A DNA stretch of 64,000 nt from Anniella stebbinsi (taxonomy: Eukaryota; Chordata; Lepidosauria; Squamata; Anniellidae), in NCBI GenBank assembly GCA_029215795.1, contig JARDYH010000001.1, positions 403,657,154-403,721,153 on the forward strand. The letters run 5' to 3'. This document shows positions 1 to 10,349 of this stretch, in pieces. The notes beneath the pieces were generated by a model. The model did not search any database, had not been told where the DNA came from, and saw nothing but the letters and a program-made list of their open reading frames with translations. Numbering within the stretch: position 1 is the first letter of the stretch; each line of letters starts with the position of its first letter. Made by a program: the position numbers and the translations under genes.

Positions 1-678
1 TTTTTTTAACTGTGGGGGGGGATTTAAGAAGACAAATGGGTGGAGGGAAGGTTTAACCCTCCCCTCCGGGGAGCATGCTGATCCCAATCCAAATTTGGGT
101 TTCATATGCTTACACAAGAGTAAAACAAACCTCGTCAACACACTATATAATTAGCATAGCATGTCGTTTCCCTGTCAGGTGCAAATTACACACACACCGA
201 GGTCGGCTGTGACCCTGTGAATGGCTCTGTGTATGAATAACCAGGGCTCAATATTAACCATGATTTAAAACCAGGCTTGAAGCCATTTTCCAAAACCTGA
301 TTAATACTGAAAATGGCCGACAAAGAGATATCACCATTAAGGAGTTAATAGAAAGGCGCACAGGTGAAACGTTAAGGGACCTAAGGGTGTATCAAGGACC
401 CTGCTGGCTCAGGCCAAAGGTCTGTCTAGTCTAGAATCCTGTTTTCCCAGAATGGCCAACCAGTTGCCGACATGAAGACAAAAGTCTTCTGCCGCTTTTG
501 AGCCCCAAGCACCTAGCATTGAGAGGCTTTTGATTAAGGAGGTGCTATATAGCCAAGATGACTAGAGTTCCCCCCACCATGCTCTGCTATTCACATGATT
601 GATTGGTTTTCTTATTGTCTATCATATTCATTTATTTCTGCATAGTGCCTTTTTTTAAGATGCTCAACAAATACCCAA

Positions 679-721
<43 letters not shown>

Positions 722-1199
722 GTCTAGGCCATTTGTCAAGCAGCAGTGGTCCTCAAAGCGTCTCGCAATAATCAAACAAAATGAAAACAGCTATATACAT
801 GGAAGTCAATAAAAGAGCTACAATAACAGTTGCGGCAGCAGACAGAAAAACACATTTAAAATGCAGCAGAAGCCAATAGCCGGGGATCAACAATATTCAC
901 CCATTCAAACTGAAAGTTCTTGGAAGCAATAAAGCATCATTTAACGAAGCAGCGGAATGTTAGGGTTATCCGAGGAAACTGTTTGGCAGTCCGCTCAGGG
1001 CAGAGAAGGTAGGTGCATTCTCCGCACAGTCCATCATTAATTTATGGAGATGATGATGATGGTGCCACCGGTGCATTTCGGAGCCCAACTTAAATTCCTG
1101 GGCTTAACCTTTAAATTATTAAACCGGGGGGGGGGGGACGTGTTGCAAGCGTGGGGCTGAATTGCCCCCCAATGGTGTCATTGCTCCATCCCCCACCCC
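1..1199. other. intergenic, nothing recognised
   Basis: Apart from an AT dinucleotide run and short G homopolymers I see no coding or repeat signature here. Confidence 0.4.
683..719. repeat. (AT)n microsatellite
   Basis: Uninterrupted AT dinucleotides, about 18 units. It gives a spurious YIYIYI open frame. Confidence 0.95.
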
Positions 1200-1744
1200 T
1201 TTTGCTAGTCTTCATCCTGAGAGGCACAGAACTCTCCTAGCAAGTGTTATGAAATGCAGTTGATAGCTGTGTAGCTTGAAAGAAAGAATACTTAAACTTT
1301 GAAAGAAACAACGCCTTTACTTCAGGCACAAGACAACTGTTCAAGTCAGGAAGCACAGTAAAGTAAGCAATGTAAACGAAAAGTTGAAAGTAACAATAAC
1401 TAACGAACTCCGTCTCTAAGGTCGGCTTTCTCCTTTCTTTGTAAACGCTCGGACCGGCGTGGTCGCACTCTCGTCTCTGTTCTCCTCAGACGTCTGCGTT
1501 CCTTGGCATCTTTTAAAGGAGTTTCTCCCTCTTCCTCAGAGGATACGGGCGTGGTTCCACCTGCTGGATCGTCATTGAGATCAGCACTCATTTCCGAGCG
1601 CTGATTCACATCAGCTGACAGAGAGGGGCTGCTAAGCGCCTCCTTCTCCGTACCAGGATCTGGATCAAACTCACGATCCCTGTCTGCTCGTGCCACGCCA
1701 TCTGACAGCTGCTTCTCCTGCTCAGAAACACGAGGGGTAAACAC
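1200..1744 (-). pseudogene. possible Ty3/gypsy pol C-terminus and LTR fragment
   Basis: A 114-codon open frame (1744 to 1400, stop TAG) reads acidic and then very basic, ending with RRSERLQRKEKADL. A short basic RRSxRL tail is typical of the end of Ty3/gypsy pol. The frame stays open upstream to about 1830 without a Met. The following 200 bases toward 1200 resemble LTR R-U5 sequence by texture only. No protease, RT or integrase motif is present, so this is a terminal fragment at best. It is unusually CpG-containing and undecayed for its surroundings. It could also be chance. Confidence 0.35.
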
Positions 1745-1854
1745 AACAGCAAGGAGAAAGGAACTCAGCGACGTCTGGGAAGAGCAGCCTCGCCTTCCAG
1801 CACTTCCAGGTAGCCAGGAGTGAAATCGTTTTGCCCCATCTTCAAAGTGTTGGT

Positions 1855-2109
1855 TTTAACCTTCAAAGCTCTGAACGGTTTGGGACCAAGTTACTTGAAG
1901 GACTGCCTTCACCCCTATCAGCCTGCCCGCTCTTTAAGATCCGGCAGGCATATCCAGTGGAATTTTAGAATGTTTTAAGGATGTTTTTAGGATGTTTTAG
2001 GATTTTTTATGCAGTTTTAATAATATGTGTCATTTTTAATCAGTTTTATGTATTTTATCATGTTGTTGTTCCCCACCTCGATCCAGACGGAGAGGCAGGT
2101 AAGAAATAA

Positions 2110-2110
<1 letters not shown>
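1855..2110 (+). mobile_element. L2-like LINE, internally deleted 3' end
   Basis: Translation gives VLTFKALNGLGPSYLKDC, a hallmark of the C-terminal part of L2-like LINE reverse transcriptases. It breaks into a T-rich 3' UTR with CCACCTCGATCCAGACGG and ends in an (ATT)n tail. The segment coding RAFSVAAP is missing, so the copy is internally deleted. Confidence 0.75.

Positions 2111-2149
<39 letters not shown>
2111..2149. repeat. (ATT)n tail of LINE
   Basis: About 13 ATT units at the 3' end of the preceding LINE fragment; such tails are usual for this LINE type. Confidence 0.9.
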
Positions 2150-2150
<1 letters not shown>

Positions 2151-2162
2151 ACAAGAGAATCT

Positions 2163-2905
2163 TCTCACCTGCCCACCAGTGAGAGATATCAGGTGGGTTT
2201 CCACGTGGGGAGGGCCTTCTCAGCAGTGGCCCCTCACCTGTGGAACAAACTCCCACCGACGATCCACCATGCACCATCCTTACAGGCTTTTAAGGAGGCC
2301 TTTAAAATGTTTTATTTTAACTATGAGCGAAAAACAGGGGGGAGAAGCATCCAAATCAGGTGAAAAAAGGGAGAAACAGGTTCTCAAGATGCTGGTTTTT
2401 CATTTATTTTTTCTAAGTTGAAGAGCCCAACGTGTTTCGGCTATATCTTTATACGGCCTTCTTCAGGGGGTTGTAGGAAGGGATTTGCAAAGACTGTTAT
2501 TATTTATCAGAGAAAGAAATTCTGTTGAGAAGAAGATATTTGCAAATACCTTCCTACAACCCCCTGAAGAAGGCCGTATAAAAGTATAAGCCGAAACGCG
2601 TCAGGCTCTTCAATTTATAAAAAAATAGATTAAAAACCAGCATCTTGAGAACCTGTTTCTCCCTTTTTTCACCTTATTTTAACTATGGTCTTCTCTTAAA
2701 TACTGTTTTGCTGCTGGTACCCTTGCTGTTTTATTACTAGTTTTAATGTTAGCTTTTATTGTTTAAATTGATATTTTACTTTTATGTTTTTATTGCTTTT
2801 AATGTGAATACTGCTTTTATATGTGGTTGTTTGTTTTTATATGTGGTTGTAAGCCGCCTTGGGAGAGTTTCTGCCCTGAAGGCAGCTAAGAAATGTTTTA
2901 AATAA
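2163..2905 (+). mobile_element. L2-like LINE 3' end, split by a foldback insertion
   Basis: The frame reads RAFSAVAPHLWNKLP, then HHAPSLQAFKEAFKM, the conserved last residues of these LINEs. After FYFN it is interrupted at 2325 and resumes at 2688. The 3' UTR then runs through GTAAGCCGCCTTGGGAGAG to an (AAAT)n tail near 2900. The flanking copies of TTATTTTAACTATG mark the insertion. Confidence 0.8.
2326..2673. mobile_element. 348-bp foldback element with 14-bp target duplication
   Basis: Two inverted arms (2359-2491 and 2539-2673, about 133 bp, high identity) surround a loop of about 47 bp. Arms carry GAAACGCG- and GAAGAAGGCCGTATA-type motifs. TTATTTTAACTATG occurs exactly at 2312-2325 and 2674-2687 around it. 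A non-palindromic stretch of 33 bp (2326-2358) precedes the left arm. Confidence 0.8.
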
Positions 2906-3186
2906 ATAAATAAAATATCTTCCACTAAGTTTCTGTACTGCAAAGATCTGTCAGGTTCCACCTTCACCCACAATCCACCAGCTTGTCCTGGATGCACTTG
3001 GTGACACCATCCAGAGGGCAGGTATGGCCCAAGTCACGTTTCTGCCAGAAGCAAAGGACCAGACAGTGCCCCTCCCCAATTTCATGTGCAGAAAGTGATT
3101 CCATTGGCAGCTCAACCTTAGTTCAAGAGCGGTGGAGGGATAGCAGCTCCCGAGGGCAGATCCCCTAGATTAGGAAGCACAGGATG

Positions 3187-3320
3187 AGGGTGTTGGACTG
3201 GGACTGACCTACCTCACAGGGTTGTTGTTGTGAGGATAAAATGGAAATGAGGACTATGTGAGCTGCCTTGGGACCCTTGCAAGAGGAAAGAAATCAGGAT
3301 ATAAGTGTAATAAATAAATA
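3187..3320 (+). mobile_element. tRNA-derived SINE, 3' part
   Basis: Contains TGTTGGACTGGGA from the SINE head, then CTACCTCACAGGGTTG and GTGAGGATAAAATGGA, ending in a TAAATAAATA tail. It is the same family as the inverted copy at 4066-4286; the 5' head is lost. Confidence 0.7.
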
Positions 3321-4065
3321 ACGTTATGGTGATTAATAAGTACCATGGACAGATTCAGACTCACTCAATTTGTGAAGCTCCCTTTTTAAGCTGTCTGATA
3401 AGGGCCACGACCACATCTTGTGACACAATTCAACATTGTGTCCTTAGCTGAAATCATTTCTTCTCTCCTGGTTTAAATACATAAAGAATCTGCACATGGG
3501 TAGCAGACTCTACCTCACTGAATGGCTGAAAAAATTATAAAAATAAAAAAATTGGCAGAGTTGGGGTGGAAGAAACAATCATAAATGATTTTTTTTTTTA
3601 ACAGAGCATTTTAATGTTATACTTTCCCTGATTTAATCATATCCCTCCAGAATCATAGAGCACGGTTTCGGAATTAATAACAGATATAATATCTCTAATG
3701 CATTTACGGAATGGTGTTTTACAGTTATAGCCAATCCATAATGTAATTACAGGGTGTCAGAGAGGAACGGGGTGAGAGGCCGCAAGCGAAAGACAGCTTA
3801 GCCCAGTGGCCTCAATCTCTACTCATTTCTCCAAGCCACTATGGCGTGGCCTGCCATGTAGCCAGCCACCTTGATCTACCACTGCATTTGTATTCCCATG
3901 TTCTGGATTTATTTAAAGAACAAGAACATGTATGCAATGGCAGCTCACTGACCCATACAGACCAAGAGAACCTGCTTTCAACAGAAGCAATCGGGAACAG
4001 AGAGGCAGTGGAAAGGAGGGACTGCCCTCCCAAGGCCGCTTTCCTTACAAACACACAGGGTTTTT

Positions 4066-4286
4066 AATATCTTATTTTATTTATTATTGCATTTATATCC
4101 CACCTTTTTTCCTCAAAGGACCCCTAAGAGGCATACATAACCCTCCTGCTCTCTATTTTATCCTCACAACTGAGTCTGTGACTGGCCCAAAGTCACCCAG
4201 TGGGTTTCCATGGTCAGGTGGGGACTAGAACCTGGATCTCCCAACTCCCAGTCCAACAATTTAGCAACTACACCACACTGTTGTGT
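4066..4286 (-). mobile_element. tRNA-derived SINE, near full length
   Basis: On the minus strand it begins GTGTGGTGTAGTTGC (A-box-like) and has GGTTCTAGTCC (B-box-like, 4232-4222), GTCACAGACTC and TTATCC blocks, ending in an A/T-rich tail. This is the common squamate SINE with a GTGTAGTGGTT head. The A box is decayed. Confidence 0.75.
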
Positions 4287-4329
4287 CCCACCATCTTCCT
4301 ACCTGGACTACCCTAGAACCTGAAGAGAC

Positions 4330-5090
4330 CTCAGAAGAGGATCCTGTCACTGGTCCTAATAGTTGTGAGGTTCAGTGGAAGTCAAGAGTGCTGATGGCCT
4401 TTCCACTGGAAGCAAAGCCCCATTTAAAGAGGCTGAGGCATTAAAAAAAACCCTAAGCATCTGGACCGGTCCCATATCCTTGCTTCAGGCCTATCAGGAT
4501 CAACCCCAGGACCTCAGGAGCACAGGGAGCAAAGGGTCTGGACAAAAGCCCAGAACTGGAGATGCAATGCCCATCTGGCAGCCCACCGGAAATCCTAGAG
4601 CAACTTGTGGGGAGGAAGTGTGCTCTGGGTCCGGCCCTAATGCGAAGCCAGGAAAGGGTGGGTCATCAGCATTCCCTATAAAGTTGCTCAGTTGGCCTCT
4701 ATGCCTTGCTGAAGCAACACATTCCTTACTGTTCTCTCGGCTAAGCTGTGTGCTTGACCTTCCTGAACCTTGAACCACAGGACTGCTGCTGATAAGGCAG
4801 GAATTGACCTTCATGGCAGAGATGGCAGGAATAGGATGCGGCATGAGTAACATGCCTGTCATTACGATGGCCGGAGCGCCTCTCACTACCAGAGAAGTGG
4901 GAAACATGATCTTCCTGGTCCTTGAATGGGTGCTGACTTTTAAATTGGGGAATGACAGAAACAGGACAATAAAGTGGTTTTAGTTGCACATTTTTTAGAA
5001 ACTCTGCGAAGGGGAAGGAAGCTGCTCTGGGGGTGATTTGGAGTGGGGAATTCACAGGCAGGCAAAGAGTGAATGGGGCCATTCCAAGAG
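4330..5090. other. intergenic, nothing recognised
   Basis: No frame resembling a known protein and no clear repeat; overlapping open frames on both strands look like chance. Confidence 0.35.
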
Positions 5091-5092
5091 AG

Positions 5093-5435
5093 GGTGCCTA
5101 TACAAGAGCAATTTAAAGCTCTTTCAGAGCATATTACCGATTTTACCTCTACATGAACGGAGCACAAATCGGGGGCGAGGTGCTTTTTCTGTCCGATTAT
5201 GCGCATTATCAAATGCGCGTTAAATAGCGAGTGTTAATTTACCACGGGAGTTAAAGCACCTTATGACCATGTAAACAAGCGATTCTCCGCATTAAACACC
5301 TTTAAAGCGCGTTTCATACAAGCGGTAATGCGCTTCACTGCCTCCTGTGAATAGGGATTAGGCGTAAAAGCGATTGTGAGAAGATGCGCATAATTGGACA
5401 ACTGGGCGTCAAACCGAATTCTTGTAGAGGGGACC
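5093..5435 (+). mobile_element. CpG-rich element with CTCTACAAG terminal inverted repeats, copy A
   Basis: A 343-bp unit. The left end is GGTGCCTATACAAGAG and the right end CTTGTAGAGGGGACC, so the termini are inverted CCTCTACAAG-like repeats. A second CTCTACATGAACGG lies about 50 bp inside. The interior has palindromic blocks ATTATGCGCATTATC, AATGCGCG and GATGCGCATAATTGG and many intact CpGs. There is no coding capacity. Two more copies sit nested at 13.3-14.0 kb. It is probably a non-autonomous DNA transposon; I cannot assign the superfamily. Confidence 0.7.
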
Positions 5436-5481
5436 ACATTTCGCTGACTGAGGCAAAGGACCAAATGGTATGTACATACAT

Positions 5482-5501
5482 ACACACACACACACACACA
5501 C
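5482..5501. repeat. (CA)n microsatellite
   Basis: About 10 CA units just right of the CpG-rich element. Confidence 0.9.
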
Positions 5502-5704
5502 GCATGTAGATAGATTGACTGGACTGACAATTGAATCATACTTCAATGATAGCGATAGGACAGCTTCCTCCCCACATCTGAGGACAGCAGACTAGTGCAA
5601 GGGGTGCAGGGCAATTGTGCGGCCTACACAGCTCTGTAGTCCAGAGAGAGGAGAAATGCCCCATCGAGCATCTGCGTCATGCGGCAGTCACCTCACACTA
5701 CCTA

Positions 5705-6032
5705 AGGGTAGGCTGACCATATGAAAAGGAGGACAGAGCTCATGTACCTTTAACAGTTGTAGAGAAAAGGGAATTTCAGCCAGTGTTATTTGTATGCAAT
5801 TAGTTCCTGGTGAAATTCCCTCTTCATCACAACAGTTAAAGTTGCAGGCACTATACTAGAGTGACCATATACAAAAGAAGGCAGGGCCCCTGCAACTTTA
5901 ACTGTTGTGATGAAGAGGGAATTTCACCAGGAACTAATTGCATACAAATGACACCAGCTGAAATTCCCTTTTCTCTACGACTGTTAAAGTTACATGAGCC
6001 CTGTCCTACTTTTCATATGGTAGGCCTACCTA
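5705..6032. mobile_element. foldback MITE with 144-bp arms
   Basis: Arms at 5705-5848 and 5889-6032 are inverted copies with few mismatches, spaced by 40 bp. Landmarks are GACCATATGAAAAG near the ends and TTCATCACAACAGTTAAAG near the centre. Typical non-autonomous palindromic element; the open frame across it is incidental. Confidence 0.85.
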
Positions 6033-6039
6033 AGGGCAG

Positions 6040-7675
6040 TGCTGCCTGTCTGCTCCAAGCTACAGATGTGGCTTTTGCTGATCTGGGGGAGGAGGGGACT
6101 TCAAACCTTAATAAAAATAAGGGTTTAGAGAAGAAGAAAAACATCTGGTATATGTCTCCACCCTATAGGATAGAGTAGATCCTATGGCAGCCACTTTCAG
6201 GGTAACTAAAAGGGGGGGGGGGTGGAATCTCCCTGCAGGCCTTCTCGGCCTTATAAATTACATACCAAATTAAAATAACCATTGCTACGCTTACACCGTT
6301 TTTATGGGTTAATAAATTGTGATTCGTGAATGACACAGTGCTGACTCAGGAAGCCCTAACTAAGCATCATTCATCATGGATACAGTCGCTTGAAAAGCGG
6401 CATCTTTGCTCCTACCGTGGGATGTAGCTCAAGGAGCATTTTTTTTTTCATTTTACTGCCTGATTGGAAATATGAGTCTGAAGCTGGCGATGGGGGGGGA
6501 GCAGGAAGAGATCCTCCCTCTTTGCCCCCCCCCCACTGCATTACCACGGCCCTGGGAGGTTATTTAAATGGTAACTTCAAAGCAGGTGTGTGATCTTCCT
6601 GTTTATTGTTGCAGGAGCTTCGTTTTATTCTCTAACACAGAAGGTTCTGTGAGTCAGAAGAGAACATGGCAGACAGATGCAGCGTTGGCTTGGATCCAGC
6701 CAACTCAAGGCTGCTTCACAAGCTACTGGGTAAACAGGCATGCTAGCCTAGTGGATGAGCCCACAGAACTTTCTATCACTTGCTGACACACGCCTGAATT
6801 AGGCCCAGTCTAAACTCGCCATACCACCAACATCTGAAATTACCTTATCAGATAGGAAAACGGGTCCAGCTCATAATGCCCTCGGGGACATTATGAAGGG
6901 AGCACCTTTTCCTCAGGAAGTTCTTCTCTGTGCATGGAAGGTTAGCCATTTGGCAGCTGCAGTACTTTTGACATCCTTTTCTGCCGCCACAGATGGGGAC
7001 GTATGGATTTTGTGAAATCCATCCCATCTGTGTTTCATGGATAGTCCCGCGCCTTCTCCACTCGTTGACAGAATCTGATATTTTTTTTACCAGAATTATG
7101 TTCTACTTGTGCTAATTCCCATTAGGCTAATTCCCATTAGTTAACATGAATAAGTTGACATATTAATTAACAGGAGTGCTAATTCACATTAGTTAATTAG
7201 AGGGTTATGTTAGGATTGGATTCCCAATCTTGATTTCTAAGCATACAAACACATCATTTAACCTGGGTAGATTTGACATGGTCTAGATTAGCCCCATGCG
7301 GAGGTTGGGGGAAGAAAACTTGTATCCTGTATTAGTGTCTGTGAGATGCTATGGCTGTCTTAGTACCTGATGATAATAAAAGGGCATGTTGGTTGCTAGG
7401 ACTGAACTGTTTGTCTCGATTCCTTTTGTCTGCTCTCCTACCCCACCTTTGCATCTAGTGAACTATCTGTGGGCTGCAGTGAGGAAGTGTAATTAAAAGG
7501 AGTCATGTAGTCTCCATTGCACACCAAAGGATGATCCCAGTATGCAGACACTGGCTACCATGTCTGATGAGGTCTTGGCCCCACAATTCCTTCACATCCA
7601 GCCCTCCTAGGAGATCAATGTGGCACACACTGCCCCCTCCCCTTTTTACCCTCACATCCACTCAATGAAAGTGTC
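6040..7675. other. intergenic, small hairpin and short direct repeats only
   Basis: No gene seen. CTAATTCCCATTAG occurs twice side by side near 7113-7141. A short bulged hairpin lies at 6988-7032, and there are G and C homopolymers at about 6212-6221 and 6526-6534. Confidence 0.4.
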
Positions 7676-7679
7676 TGAA

Positions 7680-7775
7680 TCATGGTCCTCCAGTGAATCT
7701 CATGGCTAAGTGGGGAACTGAACTTGGGTTTCTCCCATTCTAGTCCAACACTCCATCCGTTACACCACACTGCCT
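7680..7775 (-). mobile_element. tRNA-derived SINE head fragment
   Basis: Minus strand GGCAGTGTGGTGTAACGGA, GTGTTGGACTAGAATGGGAG and a B-box-like GTTCAGTTCCC: the 5' tRNA-like head of the same SINE as 4066-4286. Confidence 0.65.
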
Positions 7776-8200
7776 CATCCGTAAATTTAAAAGTGAGTTT
7801 ATGGGTGGGATTCTGCTCTCAGTCCAGTTCTGAAGAATTACACAGGTGCAAATGAGCTCTGAAATCCCTTCCCTTTCACTTGCGCACTGAGGACTTGCTG
7901 CCGTAGCTGGTCCGCCTTCAAAGCAACCTCCTGGAAAACAACTCCAAAGAAGGGCATCCACATAAGGAAACAATAAGGGCCTGTTTTGCTCTAAATCTTT
8001 CCATCCCTCCATCCCTCCATTTGAAAGTTGCAACAGACAGATGGGGCGGGCGTCCTCCGTCTGCACCGAACGCCGTTCTAATAGCACACAGAGATGAAAA
8101 ACAAAATGTAAATTCAACAAGTGAATATTCATCAGCTAAAACTTCATAAGACTACTTTATATTTAGACTCCTATGCTCCAGGGTGCACCTCCCAAAACCC

Positions 8201-8226
8201 GGTGGTGGTGGTGGTGTGTGTGTGTT
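8201..8226. repeat. (GGT)n(GT)n microsatellite
   Basis: GGT units passing into GT units. Confidence 0.85.
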
Positions 8227-8675
8227 TTCAGACAACATTTCTAGACTGACATTAGCAAAGAACCCACTATATTATGGAGTAGAAGCTGGGGAACCACAAG
8301 ACCAGAGATCTTCCTAATTGTGAGACATCCTGCTTGCATTACTAACCCAATATGAACACCGCCCTCTGAGCAAACTAACTGGACTATTAATGTCGGCATT
8401 TGTCAGATTTCCTATTGTGCACCTGTATTTGGCATACAGGGAGGCTACTGAAGTTTGGGGACAGGATTCAGAATACAGCATTTTTTCTGTTCTTCATGTT
8501 ATTTGCATTGTACATGCACATTGTATCACATTTAAATTGCAGCACGGATTTTGTAGTATTTACTGTACTGCTGAATCAGTTCTAAGCATGTGCATGGGAC
8601 ACACCTTTGAACAATATTCGGGAATATCACAAATATTGTAAAAATGTACGTTCCACAAATGTGAAGGGAACCAAT

Positions 8676-8905
8676 CCCTGGATTCTATTTATTGATTGAT
8701 TTGATTTGCAGCACCACCTTTCCACCAAGGACATGGTACTCAGGGTGACTAACAGCAATAGGGACAAAATATATTTAAAATAAAAATGTGGTTAAAACAA
8801 TAATAAAGCAAATGCATTAAAAACAAAGTTAAAAATACAACAGCAGGATAAAAATGGCACCCAGCCCAACAGACCAGTTCACACACCAGCTTGAATAAAA
8901 TCATA
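8676..8905 (-). mobile_element. L2-like LINE 3' tail
   Basis: On the plus strand it opens TTTATTGATTGATTTGATTT, then an A-rich stretch with AAAATAAAAATG; reversed, this is the usual AT-rich 3' UTR and tail of the squamate LINEs. Confidence 0.55.
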
Positions 8906-8987
8906 TTTGCCAGCAGAGGAGGAGTCAATTCAACCTCCCTCAGCAAGGGGGATTATATTATAGTATTATTATAATTATTATTGTTGT

Positions 8988-9005
8988 TGTTGTTGTTGTT
9001 GTTGT
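8988..9005. repeat. (TTG)n microsatellite
   Basis: Six TTG units preceded by an ATT-rich stretch; likely the tail of the adjacent minus-strand LINE. Confidence 0.85.
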
Positions 9006-9034
9006 AGTATGGACACTTCCCTAGGGTTGAACAT

Positions 9035-9330
9035 ACACCACCCCATAGCCGAAGCTCTCTGGGCGGTTTACAAAGATTAAAAGGCTGAACATTAAAAATC
9101 ATCACACAAAATTTCAAATCATAAAAAGCATTAAAAAAAGCCAACATTTAAAACAATTTAAAGCTCCCAGCCAAGCCAAAAATTCAGTTGAAAACTCAAC
9201 ATAAGATGTTAAATGCCTAAGAGAAAAGGAAAGTCTTGACCTGGCACCAAAAAGGTAACAATGAGGCTAAGCTAAGGAAACCTTGGGCTTATGCAGTCTC
9301 ACATTCAGAGGGCTCCATCCTTTGTAAAGC
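9035..9330 (-). mobile_element. L2-like LINE 3' end
   Basis: Plus strand has CCCATAGCCGAAGCTCTCTG then GGCGGTTTACAAAG, the complement of the family's AACCGCCCAGAGAGCTTCGG motif. It continues into CTTGACCTGGCACC and related 3' UTR sequence. Confidence 0.7.
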
Positions 9331-10043
9331 AATCTAAACTCATGGCCATCACCACTCCTTCCGGCCATTGGTCCTGCAAATTAGCACATCATGTACAGAG
9401 GTCCTTCCTTGCAGCGGTCCTGAACCTTCTTCCAATTGGCATCTTTGGATGAATGGCCCCTGAATTCTAGTACCATGAGAAAAGGGAGAGGATTCCTTCT
9501 CTTCTTACCATTCTAGGTAATGACAAGATGGCAGACCAAGCCATGCCCATTAGAGATATGAGGCTCCTGGATGTGGAAATGGGACAGTTGCCAACTGGCT
9601 GAGCAACGTGAGATTGCACTCCTGCTAGGGATGGCTGCACATTGGCTAGGGTGATGCACCAGATTTGTCAAGGAGTACCCTGATGCCGAGACATTGGTGG
9701 GATTGCCCAGATGCAAGCCAACTATGTGAGCATGAACTAACTCTGGGATGTTGAGCATCTTAAGCAACATTGCTGCAGGGAGTATCATCGATACTCAACA
9801 GAGCAGAAGGCAACAAGTTGCTACTCCTTGAATGGTACTGGGAGGCTGCTTTAACTGTTGGCAGCTTGGATCTCCAATGGTGGATTATCTCCTAGATCAG
9901 TCTTTCACAACCTGGTGCCCTCCTGCAGGTCAGATTCATGGACATTCAAACTCATGTGGGTTTCTCCAACATCCCTACCCTAAGATTTGCACATTGAGAG
10001 GAAGGGACAGATCTCCACTCGGAGAATGTCCTTATACCAGTCA

Positions 10044-10140
10044 CCACCTCTCAGCCCAAGCTACCTCACGAGGCTATTGTGAGGACAAAATGGGAGGGCT
10101 ATACAAGTGTAATAATAAACAAATAAATACACTTATTTGG
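10044..10140 (+). mobile_element. SINE 3' end fragment
   Basis: CTACCTCACGAGGCTATTG, GTGAGGACAAAATGGGAGG and a final AAACAAATAAATA tail, like the copy at 3187-3320. Confidence 0.6.
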
Positions 10141-10232
10141 GAGTAAACCCATTGAACCCAAGCGAATAAGTATTGGATTGACAGGTTGTGCGTGTAACTT
10201 GCAGGATGACATCCACTCTGGCCCCATCAGGG

Positions 10233-10332
10233 TTCAATCCTATGCATGTTTAGACAGATAAAAGTCCCACAACTCCCAGCATTCCCCAGTCAGGATGTAG
10301 GACTTTCATGCCTAAACATGCATTGGATTGCA
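10233..10332. mobile_element. short palindromic MITE
   Basis: CAATCCTATGCATGTTTAG (10235-10253) is mirrored by CTAAACATGCATTGGATTG (10312-10330), with AAAGTCC and GGACTTT also paired inside. Confidence 0.7.
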
Positions 10333-10349
10333 CCCTAACACATATTTCC

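Noticed and set aside
603..812. Open frame with a YIYIYI run
   Set aside because: It is the translation of an AT microsatellite with no other protein character.
2017..2277. Poly-Asn open frame on the minus strand
   Set aside because: It is translation of the (ATT)n LINE tail.
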